This document shows, in pieces, positions 27,735-36,619 of a stretch of 64,000 nt of DNA. The position numbers and the translations under genes were made by a program. The notes beneath the pieces were generated by a model. The model saw nothing but the letters and a program-made list of their open reading frames with translations, was not told the DNA's origin and did no database searches. Location: the NCBI GenBank assembly GCA_910578645.1, contig CAJTQI010000001.1, forward strand, positions 558,001 through 622,000, written 5' to 3'. Numbering within the stretch: the stretch's first letter is position 1; each line of letters begins with the position of its first letter. This DNA is from an uncultured Lachnospiraceae bacterium. GTDB lineage: Bacteria; Bacillota; Clostridia; Lachnospirales; Lachnospiraceae.

Positions 27735-29987
27735 ATGGACATAAATACAGAAATCAATGAAATCATTTTTAAATACCATATTGACCAATACTATCCCCAT
27801 TACCGGAATATGTACGAGGCGAGAAGGATACTGCGCAATGTTGTGCAGGATATTGTGGATAATGGACAACAGGCGGTTTTTGTAGCCGATGACGAAACAG
27901 AAATTGAATTGATTAAGTGTATGTCCAAAGATTATTCCGGTATCTGTTTTCTTTCTTATGACCGGAGCGATACTAAACTGAACCAATTGGAGGATATTCG
28001 GCGGCAGGATTGTGGCCATGTATACCTGCTCTCATATTATGGTGCGGAACATGCCGAAAGATGGTTCCGGATGCACCATATCAAATATGAATGGGTATAT
28101 GATTTGTTTGAGCGGAGGGAAATTTTCCTGCAAAGACCATTTTATGCCTTGGGTAAAGAAGATTTGTATACCTTGCTTGTACCGAATTTTGAACATGTAT
28201 CCCGCGATGGATGGACAGAGTCATTTCAATGCGAGTTATATTGCCAACGTAGTAAATATGAAAGTGTTGACAATCTCCGGACGAAACAGATTGCCCTTGA
28301 AAAATGTTTATTCCTCACTCTTTATATGAGGAATTTTATAGAAGCTGAAAAATATGTTATATTGTTAATCAAAGAGTCGGGGGACGCTGAACGATTTCAA
28401 AGCCTGTGGGATGAAATACAGGGTCTATTGGATGATATCAAGGTAAAGATTCGTGGCAGGAACCAGAAGGACATTATTTTGTACTGGCTTGATGCAATTC
28501 CATTTGGCGATGAGAATGTCATGCCCTATTTGCAAGGGATTCTGGAGAAGGCTATGGTGTTCGAGAATGCTTTCACGTATGTGGCGAATACGCGCCCCAC
28601 ATTGCGCGCCATGTTCATGGGGAAGAAAGATATAGACGACGAGGCTTACAAGACGCCGGAGATTACATACGACAATAGTCCTGTTATACAGTTTTTGGAA
28701 AAAGAAGGATATGGCATAAGGGCTTTTACAGGTTATTTTACGGATGTTTTCCCGCGGAAGTATCTATCGGATTATTTCTATGTAGACCAGTATGAGACAA
28801 TTTCCATGAAAATGTGGGATATGCTTTCTGATATGTTAAGGGAAGAGAGGAAGATGCTATAGATTATCCACGGAATGGAACCTCATCCTCCAGGATTAAA
28901 TGCGAAATTAAACGACAGTAATTATGCCGGTGCGGGTGAACGTTACCGGTTGGTGAGACAGGAAGTAGATGAGCAGCTAGCCTTTTATGATACGGTGATG
29001 AATGAGAATGCATTCCGCATCTATATGTCGGACCATGGGCAGAATGCAGGAACGGTTCATACCGACCGGAAACTGCGGTTCCATATATTATTCAATGTTT
29101 ATCACAGGACACTGGAGCCCAAAAGAATAGAAGGCTTCTTTTCTCTTTTGGATTTTGGGAGCGTGCTGAGGCAGATTATTCTGGAAGGGAAAATACGAGA
29201 AGAGGAATTTGTGAAGGAATATGCCGAAATAGGGTATATGGATTTGTATAGTTATGGAGGGGTCAGCAGTGTATTTAAAAGAAAAGTGCCTCTTTCCATG
29301 GCATGTTTCGGGTACAAGGGAATTGTAGACAGGGAATATGTCTATATTCATTACCGGACAGGGAAAGAATGGCTGCAGAGGCGTGATAATTTGCCTGTTG
29401 AGAATCCCCAGTTGTTTTATGATTTTGCTTCCGATGTATGTGAGCCATCACTATTGCCATATTACAGAAAGTTAGCAGGTGAATTCCCGGAGGGAATCAA
29501 GACGGACGATAAATTTAAATATTCGAGATGCTTATATGCTGTCTATCATAATATTTTAGCGCATAATCATGTTTCAGAATGTGCCAGGCTGTTAAACCAG
29601 ATGTTAGAAAAGCATGCGGAAAGGTGCGTTGCGCTCAGAATGGGTGGTTTGCATTCTAAGATGCTCTATGCCTGTCTTTCTGTGGAGAATAAGAAAAAGA
29701 TATGGGGATTTGTTGACAATAATCAGGAGTGTATATGCAGTAGCTTCGGGCTTCCGGTTGTCAGTCCCAAGCAATTTATAGACTTGGATAGGGTGGGCGT
29801 GCAGGCAGTGCTGCTATCCTCCTACGACCATCTGGAAGCACTTAGGGCGGAGACGGCGAGTTATCCGGTGAATGTTAAAGTTTTGGATATTTATGACTAT
29901 TTCAAGAGCTATGGAATACCATGTGATGGGAATTTCTGGGAAATTAAAATAACAGATGAAGATTTTGACGTTGGATTTCCATTTTAA
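27735..29987 (+). pseudogene. Sulfatase/phosphoethanolamine-transferase-fold gene split by one in-frame UAG
   Basis: Two consecutive open frames (27735-28862 and 28875-29987) lie in the same frame, separated only by TAG at 28860-28862. Together they read as one ~750-codon alkaline-phosphatase-superfamily protein. Before the stop: a Rossmann-like N-terminus, D-I-I-L-Y-W-L-D-A (first metal-binding Asp) and T-R-P-T-L-R with a candidate nucleophile Thr (286 or 289). Just after the stop: I-I-H-G-M-E-P-H-P-P, then L-x-F-Y-D-T-V and Y-M-S-D-H-G-Q, the usual metal-binding motifs. A C-terminal Rossmann module follows (~625-750). The second frame's first ATG (28875) has no ribosome site and would cut into the H-x-M-x-x-H block. 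It is a nonsense mutant, a read-through gene or a sequence error. It may have transferred or removed a sulfate- or phosphate-type group. Confidence 0.75.
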
Positions 29988-30126
29988 TGAAATCATAAAT
30001 GGAAGACCTAAATTTTTTTAATTTAATATTTATATGTGTAAGTGATGAGTATAAAAGATTTAATATTTTTTTGTTTATACGGTATCAATAAGTAAATTCG
30101 CGGACATATGGAGATTGAATAAAATA

Positions 30127-31122
30127 ATGATGGAAATTTTCAGACAATTCATGAAGCAGAACAAGATAGGGAAAACAGAGTTGTTTCATTTGGATGTAAA
30201 ACATTATGGCTCTTTTAACCGTGACACGATGCTATATTGTATTTATGAGGATGGCATAAACCTTGGCTTTTTTGCCATGTACCGCCACTGGTTGGAATAT
30301 CTCTATTTTGCGGATATATGTGGGTATACTCCTGTTATACGTGCCGGAAAGAATTTTGAGTACCAGGAGGAACATGCCATTGGAGGGACGAAGAATGCTT
30401 TTGAATATTTTTTCAAGCAGCCTTCGGCTGTGAAGGTGCAGGATGTAAAATATAGTTATAAAGTCATGTGGTCTAGCCCGGTTCACAGAGAGATGGTGGA
30501 ATTAGTTTACACAGGGAAAATGGACCATTACGGGTATACGGAAAAGTATATGCGGGAGATGGGAGAAATTGTAAGGAAGTATGTGGCATTTAATGAACGG
30601 ACGTCAAATTATGTGAACGAGGGCATGTCAAAAATTGGTATAGGAGACGGAAAAGCTCTCGGCATTCATATACGCGGAACGGATTTCAGGGGGAGATATA
30701 ATAACCACCCGGTTTTTGTCACGGAACAGGACTGTTTCCATGAAATAGACAGGATGATGCAGAAGAACCGTTATGACAAGATTTTTGTTGCGACGGACGA
30801 CCAGAGAATATTGGATGCATTTCTTGTGGAATATGGCAACTTGATATGTTGTTATCATGATGTGGTAAGAGGCAGGAATAACAAATCTGTCGCCTTTAGC
30901 ACAAGTGACAGGAAGAACCATAAATATTTGCTTGGCCTGGAAGTGATAAGAGATATGTATACTTTATCTAAGTGTGACGGGCTAATTGCCGGGATTTCAC
31001 AGGTGGCTATATGCGCGCAGATTAATAAACTGTCAAGACATGAGACTTATGAAGATTTGTGTATTTTAGATAAGGGTATTTACCAAAACCAGAGGGGATT
31101 CCGCAGAGGGGGAAAAGGTTAG
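30127..31122 (+). CDS. Fucosyltransferase-fold protein (GT23/O-FucT-like)
   Basis: A 331-residue protein with L-G-I-H-I-R-G-T-D-F, I-F-V-A-T-D-D, and a C-terminal L-I-A-G-I-S-Q segment. This set is typical of the GT-B fucosyltransferase fold shared by NodZ, FUT8 and protein O-fucosyltransferases. The Arg of H-I-R-G-T-D would contact GDP-fucose. Possible starts are TTG 30115, ATG 30127 and ATG 30130; GGAG at 30110-30113 is too near the TTG and rather far from the ATGs. It lies just upstream of cysC. No GDP-fucose synthesis genes are in the window. Confidence 0.7.
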   Translation: MMEIFRQFMKQNKIGKTELFHLDVKHYGSFNRDTMLYCIYEDGINLGFFAMYRHWLEYLYFADICGYTPVIRAGKNFEYQEEHAIGGTKNAFEYFFKQPSAVKVQDVKYSYKVMWSSPVHREMVELVYTGKMDHYGYTEKYMREMGEIVRKYVAFNERTSNYVNEGMSKIGIGDGKALGIHIRGTDFRGRYNNHPVFVTEQDCFHEIDRMMQKNRYDKIFVATDDQRILDAFLVEYGNLICCYHDVVRGRNNKSVAFSTSDRKNHKYLLGLEVIRDMYTLSKCDGLIAGISQVAICAQINKLSRHETYEDLCILDKGIYQNQRGFRRGGKG

Positions 31123-31144
31123 AAGAAGGGAGCATATTTTAAAA

Positions 31145-31663
31145 ATGATTATATGGCTGATAGGTATTTCGGGTGCGGGTAAGACGACGCTTGGAAGAAA
31201 ACTGGAAAGGTATTATAAAGAGAAGGGTCTGAAGACATATCTTCTTGACGGGGATGAAGTAAGGAGCCTGTTTGAAAATGATTTGGGTTATACGGATGCG
31301 GACAGGGAGGCGAATATCAAACGTATTGTTTTGGGCGCATATCTTTTAGACAGGAATGATGTTATCGGCATTATATGCAATATTTCCCCATTCCAGCATC
31401 TGCGTGATTTGGCGCGTCGGAAGATTGCGGGATATAATGAGATATATCTGGATAAAGATATTCAGGTCAGCATGAAAAATGACGTGAAAGGCATTTATAA
31501 GAAAAATATTGGAAAAACAGATATTGTCGGGTTAGGACAACGATTTGATGAGCCGGTAAACTGTGACCTGCGCATCAAGGTTGATGAGATGACGGAAGAC
31601 GAATCCTTTGAGATAATTAAAAAATATATAGCACAAAAATATGGAGAGCAGTACAATGACTGA
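31145..31663 (+). CDS. cysC: Adenylylsulfate (APS) kinase
   Basis: A 172-residue kinase that phosphorylates APS to PAPS, the sulfate donor. Visible are the Walker A loop G-I-S-G-A-G-K-T-T, L-D-G-D-E-V-R, D-R-E-A-N-I-K-R and I-S-P-F-Q-H-L-R. It is slightly shorter than typical CysC. It overlaps sat by 8 bases, so the two are translationally coupled. In a glycan island, and with a sulfotransferase-like gene upstream, it most likely supplies PAPS for glycan sulfation rather than for cysteine synthesis. Confidence 0.93.
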   Translation: MIIWLIGISGAGKTTLGRKLERYYKEKGLKTYLLDGDEVRSLFENDLGYTDADREANIKRIVLGAYLLDRNDVIGIICNISPFQHLRDLARRKIAGYNEIYLDKDIQVSMKNDVKGIYKKNIGKTDIVGLGQRFDEPVNCDLRIKVDEMTEDESFEIIKKYIAQKYGEQYND

Positions 31664-32711
31664 GTATATAGAGATAGATGAAGAAACTTTACAAGATATT
31701 ATTAATATAGAGACAGGGCTTCTGTATCCTTTGAAGGGCTTTATGAATGAGGCTGATTTCAGAGGTGTTGTAGATTCCTATATGCTTTCTGACGGACAGG
31801 TTTTCACGATTCCGGTTACATTGGATGTACCGGATAATGCTGCTCCCGTATCTGGTCAGACGCTGCATTTGTCTTTTGGCGGCAGACATGTGGCAGACAT
31901 GGAAGTGGAAGATACGTATTATATGACGGATGAAGATATTGAGAAGGTATTTTGCACATTGGATATGAGCCATCCGGGTGTTAGGAAGGAAAAGGAACGC
32001 TCACCTCTCAGGGTTGGTGGAAAGACCACTCTGCTTGACAAGACATTTTTGCAGGATGCCTTGAATCCGGAGGAGACGAAGAAAATTTTTGCAGATAAGG
32101 GTTGGAAAACAGTAGTTGGTTTCCAGACCAGGAATCCCATCCATAAAGCCCATGAACATTTGCAGCGCATTGGATTGGAGGTTTGCGACGGTTTATTTAT
32201 TAATCCTATTGTTGGGTGGAAGAAAAAGGGAGATTTTACACAGGAGGCTGTGGTCGCAGCGTATGAGAGGATGGCTGCGGAATTTTACCCGGAAGAGAGC
32301 GTCTATATGGCAGGGCTGAAAACACAGATGCGGTACGCAGGACCAAGGGAGGCGGTATTCCACGCAATCATCAGGAGAAATTTGGGATGTACGCATTTTA
32401 TTATAGGCAGGGACCATGCCGGAGTAGGCGGTTTCTACGGTGCGTACGATGCACATGCGCTTGCCAGGGAACTTTCAGGGAAATATGATTTGGGGATAGA
32501 ACTGCTTTTACTGCATGAGCCATATTACTGTAAGAAATGCGGGATGGTGGTTAGTGAGAAGAACTGTAGCCATTATAAGACAGACCGTATTGAAATCAGT
32601 GGTACGATTATCAGGAAATATATTAATGAAGGCAGCATACCGGATGAAATTATGCTCAGAAAGGAAATTTTCGAGGCAATTCTTGGATGCGGGCAGATTT
32701 TTATAGAATAA
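31656..32711 (+). CDS. sat: ATP sulfurylase (sulfate adenylyltransferase), single-subunit type
   Basis: A 351-residue homomeric (Sat/Met3-type) ATP sulfurylase, making APS from sulfate and ATP. Core motifs are Q-T-R-N-P-I-H-K-A-H-E, where the HxxH-type block binds ATP, and I-G-R-D-H-A-G-V-G; the C-terminal C-x-x-C ... C-x-H zinc-like cysteines are also present. ATG 31656 has GGAGA eight bases upstream and overlaps the cysC stop; the ATG at 31641 is in frame but falls on that ribosome site. No sulfite-forming reductase genes are near, which fits an assimilation-independent PAPS supply. Confidence 0.93.
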   Translation: MTEYIEIDEETLQDIINIETGLLYPLKGFMNEADFRGVVDSYMLSDGQVFTIPVTLDVPDNAAPVSGQTLHLSFGGRHVADMEVEDTYYMTDEDIEKVFCTLDMSHPGVRKEKERSPLRVGGKTTLLDKTFLQDALNPEETKKIFADKGWKTVVGFQTRNPIHKAHEHLQRIGLEVCDGLFINPIVGWKKKGDFTQEAVVAAYERMAAEFYPEESVYMAGLKTQMRYAGPREAVFHAIIRRNLGCTHFIIGRDHAGVGGFYGAYDAHALARELSGKYDLGIELLLLHEPYYCKKCGMVVSEKNCSHYKTDRIEISGTIIRKYINEGSIPDEIMLRKEIFEAILGCGQIFIE

Positions 32712-32722
32712 GAGTGCACGAT

Positions 32723-32980
32723 ATGAATTCTAAGGAAGCGTTGCAGATATTAAAAGGTATTATAGGAGAGGAAGCATATAAACAGGTTTTGAAAGAAATG
32801 GCAGGAACTACCGTGTATTTTCCTGCTGCATCTTCCGGCACTGAGTGGATAGATAAGGAACAAAGAAATATAAGCCTGAAAGAGGATTTTTATAGCGGAA
32901 AATATGAAGTAGGGGATTTGGCAAGGAAGTATGAGTTAAGCATTTCGCGCGTGTATAAAATCATTCAAGGCAGGGCATAA
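32723..32980 (+). CDS. Mor-like helix-turn-helix regulator
   Basis: An 85-residue protein resembling the C-terminal part of the Mor/C transcription activator family. T-V-Y-F-P-A is followed by a helical stretch and a helix-turn-helix in D-L-A-R-K-Y-E-L-S-I-S-R-V-Y-K-I-I. It starts 11 bases after sat with only a weak ribosome site. In phage Mu, Mor activates middle transcription; here its place after the PAPS genes suggests a local regulator or a captured phage-type gene. The target is unknown. Confidence 0.68.
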   Translation: MNSKEALQILKGIIGEEAYKQVLKEMAGTTVYFPAASSGTEWIDKEQRNISLKEDFYSGKYEVGDLARKYELSISRVYKIIQGRA

Positions 32981-33085
32981 TGGTTGGTTTCTTGGAAAAC
33001 GGCCAAAATTTTATTTTAGCTTTTTTCTTGGGCAGCAGCCAAAGGTGGTGCCAAGATGTTGCATATGGTTTAGGTCAGACCGATA

Positions 33086-33113
33086 CTCTCTCTGTAAAAG
33101 TATAAAGAGAGAG
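33086..33113 (+). promoter_or_regulatory. Leader hairpin overlapping the antiporter ribosome site
   Basis: CTCTCTCT (33086-33093) can pair with AGAGAGAG (33106-33113) across a 12-base loop. The 3' arm is part of the GAGAGAGG ribosome binding site of the antiporter at 33123. Pairing would hide the site, so translation could be controlled by temperature or a ligand. No known riboswitch was recognised. Confidence 0.45.
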
Positions 33114-33122
33114 GTGTTTAAT

Positions 33123-34397
33123 ATGAAATTGGTTACACTGACGGACAGTGAAATTATGATGACACTGACTGCACTTGCCTGCCTGTTGACGGGTGCTTTC
33201 CTTGTTGGGAGACTGTTTGAGAAGATGCAAGCACCTAAAGTGGTGGGAGAAATTATCGGAGGGATGCTTTTTGGCGGAACTTTCCTGCAGGCAGTAGTGC
33301 CAGGACTAATGGAGGGTATATTTAACAGTTACAGTGAAGAAGGGAAAGTACTGAATATATTTTATCAATTAGGCTTGTCCTTCCTTATGTTTTCGTCCGG
33401 ATATAATACGAAAATAGACTTGCAAAAGAAGAATTCAACAATCTTTTTATCTTTGTTTATTGGTTCGACAATTATCCCGATGATTGCAGGGCTTGCTTTT
33501 GTGAAAGGGTTTGCACCGTATTTTATTGGAGAGGCCAACAGTTACGTTGCGTTTTTACTTGTTTTTATCATAGGAATTGCCATTACATCTATTCCGGTTA
33601 TTTCAAAGATTTTCTTTGACATGGGTATTATTCATACACGGTTTGCCAATGTGGTTCTGACAGCTTCCACATTACAAGACTTATGTTTATGGATTCTGTT
33701 AAATACGGCGATTGATATTGCCCTGTCGGAAGAATTGAATCTTGGCAGCATGTGCGTTGTAATTTTCCTGACGCTTGCACTGTTCCTGATAATCCATTTC
33801 ATTGGCGCTAAGTTGGAAAAAGTCGATATACATATCAGCAATTCTTCTTTTATGCAGTTATGCTTTATCAGTCTTTTTGTGATTGTGGCAGCCTTGAGTT
33901 ATCTGAGAATCAATATTATGTATTCGGCGTTCCTCACGGGTTATATCATTCGAAGTATAACGAACAAGGATAAGAATGCGGAAGAAAAAGTAAAGTGTAT
34001 TACTGACTTTTCGTTTTCATTTTTTGTGCCCATTTACTTTGCACTAGTGGGTATACAGCTAAACTTGCTCCACAACTTTTCTTTGGTACGTTTTGCGGTA
34101 TTTTTTCTGATTGCATTTGTGTTGGAATGGATTGGCACAGTTTTATTGTTGCTAATGACAACGAAACTAAAGAAAAAAGTAATTTGGAATTTTGGTATTA
34201 CGATGAATGCAAGGGGCGGGCCGGGTATTGTGCTTGCAACTGTGGCTTATAATTACGGGATTATCAATGTGGAGTTTTTTACCGTCTTGATTTTGACTAC
34301 AATGCTTTCTTCTCTTCTTGCCGGTTATTGGCTCAGAGGGCAGCAGAAGAAAGATGAAACAATATTTGACAGTTTGGAAGAAGGAGAGTGTGCATAA
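33123..34397 (+). CDS. CPA2-family cation:proton antiporter
   Basis: A 424-residue membrane protein with about 12 hydrophobic segments and the opening A-P-K-V-V-G-E-I-I-G-G typical of KefB/GerN-type monovalent cation:proton antiporters. A late G-I-T-M-N-A-R-G-G-P-G-I segment also fits the family. It stops at the membrane domain and has no cytoplasmic TrkA-N/RCK domain. ATG 33123 follows GAGAGAGGTG; the longer frame from 33045 has a non-membrane leader and is rejected. It overlaps the next gene by one base (TAATG). It could balance K+ or Na+ and protons across the membrane. Confidence 0.9.
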   Translation: MKLVTLTDSEIMMTLTALACLLTGAFLVGRLFEKMQAPKVVGEIIGGMLFGGTFLQAVVPGLMEGIFNSYSEEGKVLNIFYQLGLSFLMFSSGYNTKIDLQKKNSTIFLSLFIGSTIIPMIAGLAFVKGFAPYFIGEANSYVAFLLVFIIGIAITSIPVISKIFFDMGIIHTRFANVVLTASTLQDLCLWILLNTAIDIALSEELNLGSMCVVIFLTLALFLIIHFIGAKLEKVDIHISNSSFMQLCFISLFVIVAALSYLRINIMYSAFLTGYIIRSITNKDKNAEEKVKCITDFSFSFFVPIYFALVGIQLNLLHNFSLVRFAVFFLIAFVLEWIGTVLLLLMTTKLKKKVIWNFGITMNARGGPGIVLATVAYNYGIINVEFFTVLILTTMLSSLLAGYWLRGQQKKDETIFDSLEEGECA

Positions 34398-35371
34398 TGA
34401 AAAAGTTTATTTTAACAGTAGGTCCTGCACTTTTGAATGAAGTGCCTGTTACCGATATACACAGTGATAAGAATATTTACCGTATTAACGGCGCTCATGG
34501 TTCTATCGTAGATATAGAGGCCTACATTGAGAAAATCCGCGCACAAGTTCCGGATGCGGCAATCCTTATGGATTTGCCAGGGAATAAAGTGCGCACGAAA
34601 GACTTGCCGAATGACGGTATTGAATTGGTTAAAGGAGAGAAATTTACTATTCCCAATGAGTGCTTTAATTATCCTGATTTTTATACTCATTTGAAGCAGG
34701 GCATGATTGCCTGGGCGAATGACAGTGTATTTGAGTTTGAGGTGTTGGATGTGGACAGCACGAAGATTACGTTTCTGTCTAAGTCAGATGGTATGCTTAT
34801 CAATGGCAAAGGTGTGCATGTCAGGGGAATGCACAAAGATATCCCGTTCCTGTTTGAAAAGGACAGACAGCTAATCCAGGTAGTTAATAAATACCATTTA
34901 GAGTATGCGGGGCTATCTTTTGTGCGCACGGCAGAGAACGTAAAGGAGGCGAAATCCCTTTTGTCAGACAGTACCAAGGTAATCTCTAAAATTGAAACTT
35001 TGGATGCGGTAAATGATATTAATAACATCTTGCCTCTGGTGGAGTATATACTGGTGGACAGAGGTGATTTGTCCACGGACATAGGGATTATCAATATACC
35101 AAGATACCAGAAATATATTATTGAGAAGGCGCAATATTATGATGTAAAAGTTTTTTTGGCGACACAGGTGCTTAAAAATATGGAGCTGAAGCCTATTCCG
35201 ACGATTGGGGAAATCGAAGCGCTGTATGAGATTTATAAATCGGGAGTATACGGAGTGCAGATGTCGGAGGAGACCGCTGTAGGGAAATACGTGAGAGAGA
35301 CTGTGGGAGTTTTGAATGATATGTTCCGGTCAGTTCAGAATGAAACGATATTTAACGGCTCTATGCAATAA
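34397..35371 (+). CDS. Short pyruvate-kinase-like protein
   Basis: A 324-residue protein matching only the barrel part of pyruvate kinase, which is normally about 470-580 residues. Blocks seen are I-L-T-V-G-P-A, Y-R-I-N-G-A-H-G-S (for R-x-N-F-S-H-G), M-D-L-P-G-N-K-V-R-T (for D-T-K-G-P-E-I-R-T), V-D-R-G-D-L, L-A-T-Q-V-L and M-S-E-E-T-A-V-G-K-Y. Several active-site residues are changed and the C-terminal regulatory domain is missing. Its start overlaps the antiporter stop, so they are coupled. It may bind or transfer pyruvate/PEP on a glycan or have lost catalysis; neither is shown. Confidence 0.75.
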   Translation: MKKFILTVGPALLNEVPVTDIHSDKNIYRINGAHGSIVDIEAYIEKIRAQVPDAAILMDLPGNKVRTKDLPNDGIELVKGEKFTIPNECFNYPDFYTHLKQGMIAWANDSVFEFEVLDVDSTKITFLSKSDGMLINGKGVHVRGMHKDIPFLFEKDRQLIQVVNKYHLEYAGLSFVRTAENVKEAKSLLSDSTKVISKIETLDAVNDINNILPLVEYILVDRGDLSTDIGIINIPRYQKYIIEKAQYYDVKVFLATQVLKNMELKPIPTIGEIEALYEIYKSGVYGVQMSEETAVGKYVRETVGVLNDMFRSVQNETIFNGSMQ

Positions 35372-35437
35372 ATTAGTATGAGGTGTAAACTGTTGTATAA
35401 TGGACATTGCGGTTAAATATAGAGAAGAGGATATCCG

Positions 35438-36490
35438 ATGCACAAATTATTAATCTGGGGAACAGGGAACCTGGCAAGGCATTTCATAGAAAATAAGTAC
35501 CATGGAGAAATTATTGGGTTTATTGAGACAAAGAAATCCAGAGACTCTTTTATGGATAGACCTGTCTATGCAAGTGATGAAATACCTGCATGGTATGATT
35601 ATATTGTCGTGGCTAATTCCTATGTGATGGATATATATAGTTTATGCATGGAGTTATGCATGGATATGTCCCGGGTCATTTTTCTGTATGGCGTGAAAAG
35701 CAGGATGGGCTGTACCGAGACGGCAGTATTGAAAGATATCCTGTCGGAGAGAAATTATACCGAGTACTGTACGGAGTTTTGCATTAGTGAGGGTTCTTTT
35801 ATAGAAGAAGATGCGGTAATATATCAAAAGTTAAATAAAAGGCCGACATTTGATATAAAACAACAATATCTGTGGCCCGCTATCAGAGATAAATATGCAA
35901 AGGCCGGTAAAATGAAGAACTATTTTTGGCAGGATTTGTGGGCGGCCAAGTTAGTGATTCAGTCGGGCAAAAGGAATCATTTTGACATCGGTTCCAGAAT
36001 AGATGGGTTTATTGCCCATCTATTGGCGGCAGGCATCGATGTCACGATAATAGATATTCGTGAATTTCCGGGTGAAGAGGAACATCTTCACACGATTGTG
36101 GATGATGCTACGAGTCTTCACCAGATACCGGATGAAAGCATCGAAAGTATGTCGGCATTATGTTCATTGGAGCATTTCGGGTTAGGCAGGTACGGAGACC
36201 CGGTTGACCCGGAAGCGTGTTTCAAGTGTTTCGAAAATATCCAGAGAAAATTGGCTAGGGGAGGGAAATTATATATTTCTCTTCCCATAGGTATGGAAAG
36301 AGTTGAGTTTAATGCCCATAGGGTTTTCTATGCGAGTACGGTTGTGGAATGTTTTCATTCATTGCAGTTAAAGGAATTTTCTTGTGTGGCAGATGGGAGG
36401 ATAGAGTATCATGTTGATATACATAAATATGATAGTGATTCCCATGAGGGAGAATATAGGTATGGATTGTTTCGGTTTGTTAAGAGTTAG
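35438..36490 (+). CDS. Rossmann-module / DUF268 protein
   Basis: A 350-residue protein. Residues about 1-95 form a Rossmann-like module (L-L-I-W-G-T-G-N-L-A-R, F-I-E-T and D-R-P-V-Y). Residues about 130-350 match the DUF268 family, a SAM-methyltransferase-like group: H-F-D-I-G-S-R-I-D-G-F, I-D-I-R-E-F, A-L-C-S-L-E-H-F-G-L-G-R-Y-G-D-P, and G-G-K-L-Y-I-S-L-P-I-G. DUF268 proteins are frequent in surface glycan clusters. Its enzymatic activity is unknown. Confidence 0.8.
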   Translation: MHKLLIWGTGNLARHFIENKYHGEIIGFIETKKSRDSFMDRPVYASDEIPAWYDYIVVANSYVMDIYSLCMELCMDMSRVIFLYGVKSRMGCTETAVLKDILSERNYTEYCTEFCISEGSFIEEDAVIYQKLNKRPTFDIKQQYLWPAIRDKYAKAGKMKNYFWQDLWAAKLVIQSGKRNHFDIGSRIDGFIAHLLAAGIDVTIIDIREFPGEEEHLHTIVDDATSLHQIPDESIESMSALCSLEHFGLGRYGDPVDPEACFKCFENIQRKLARGGKLYISLPIGMERVEFNAHRVFYASTVVECFHSLQLKEFSCVADGRIEYHVDIHKYDSDSHEGEYRYGLFRFVKS

Positions 36491-36619
36491 CGGCACAGGG
36501 GGTATAGAGGGCGGAATGTTATGTATCGGATTTTGATTTGGGGTTTGGGATACAGGTATTTTGTATTCCAGGGTTTTGTTTCAAGTATGTATAGTTGGAT
36601 ATAATTTGTTGAAAAAGAA

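Noticed and set aside
27555..28019. 154-codon minus-strand frame
   Set aside because: It overlaps two + strand genes and spans the palindrome; no ribosome site or motif supports it.
28875..29987. A separate gene starting at ATG 28875
   Set aside because: No ribosome binding site, same frame as the upstream frame, and the ATG cuts a conserved metal-binding block, so it is treated as the second half of one interrupted gene.
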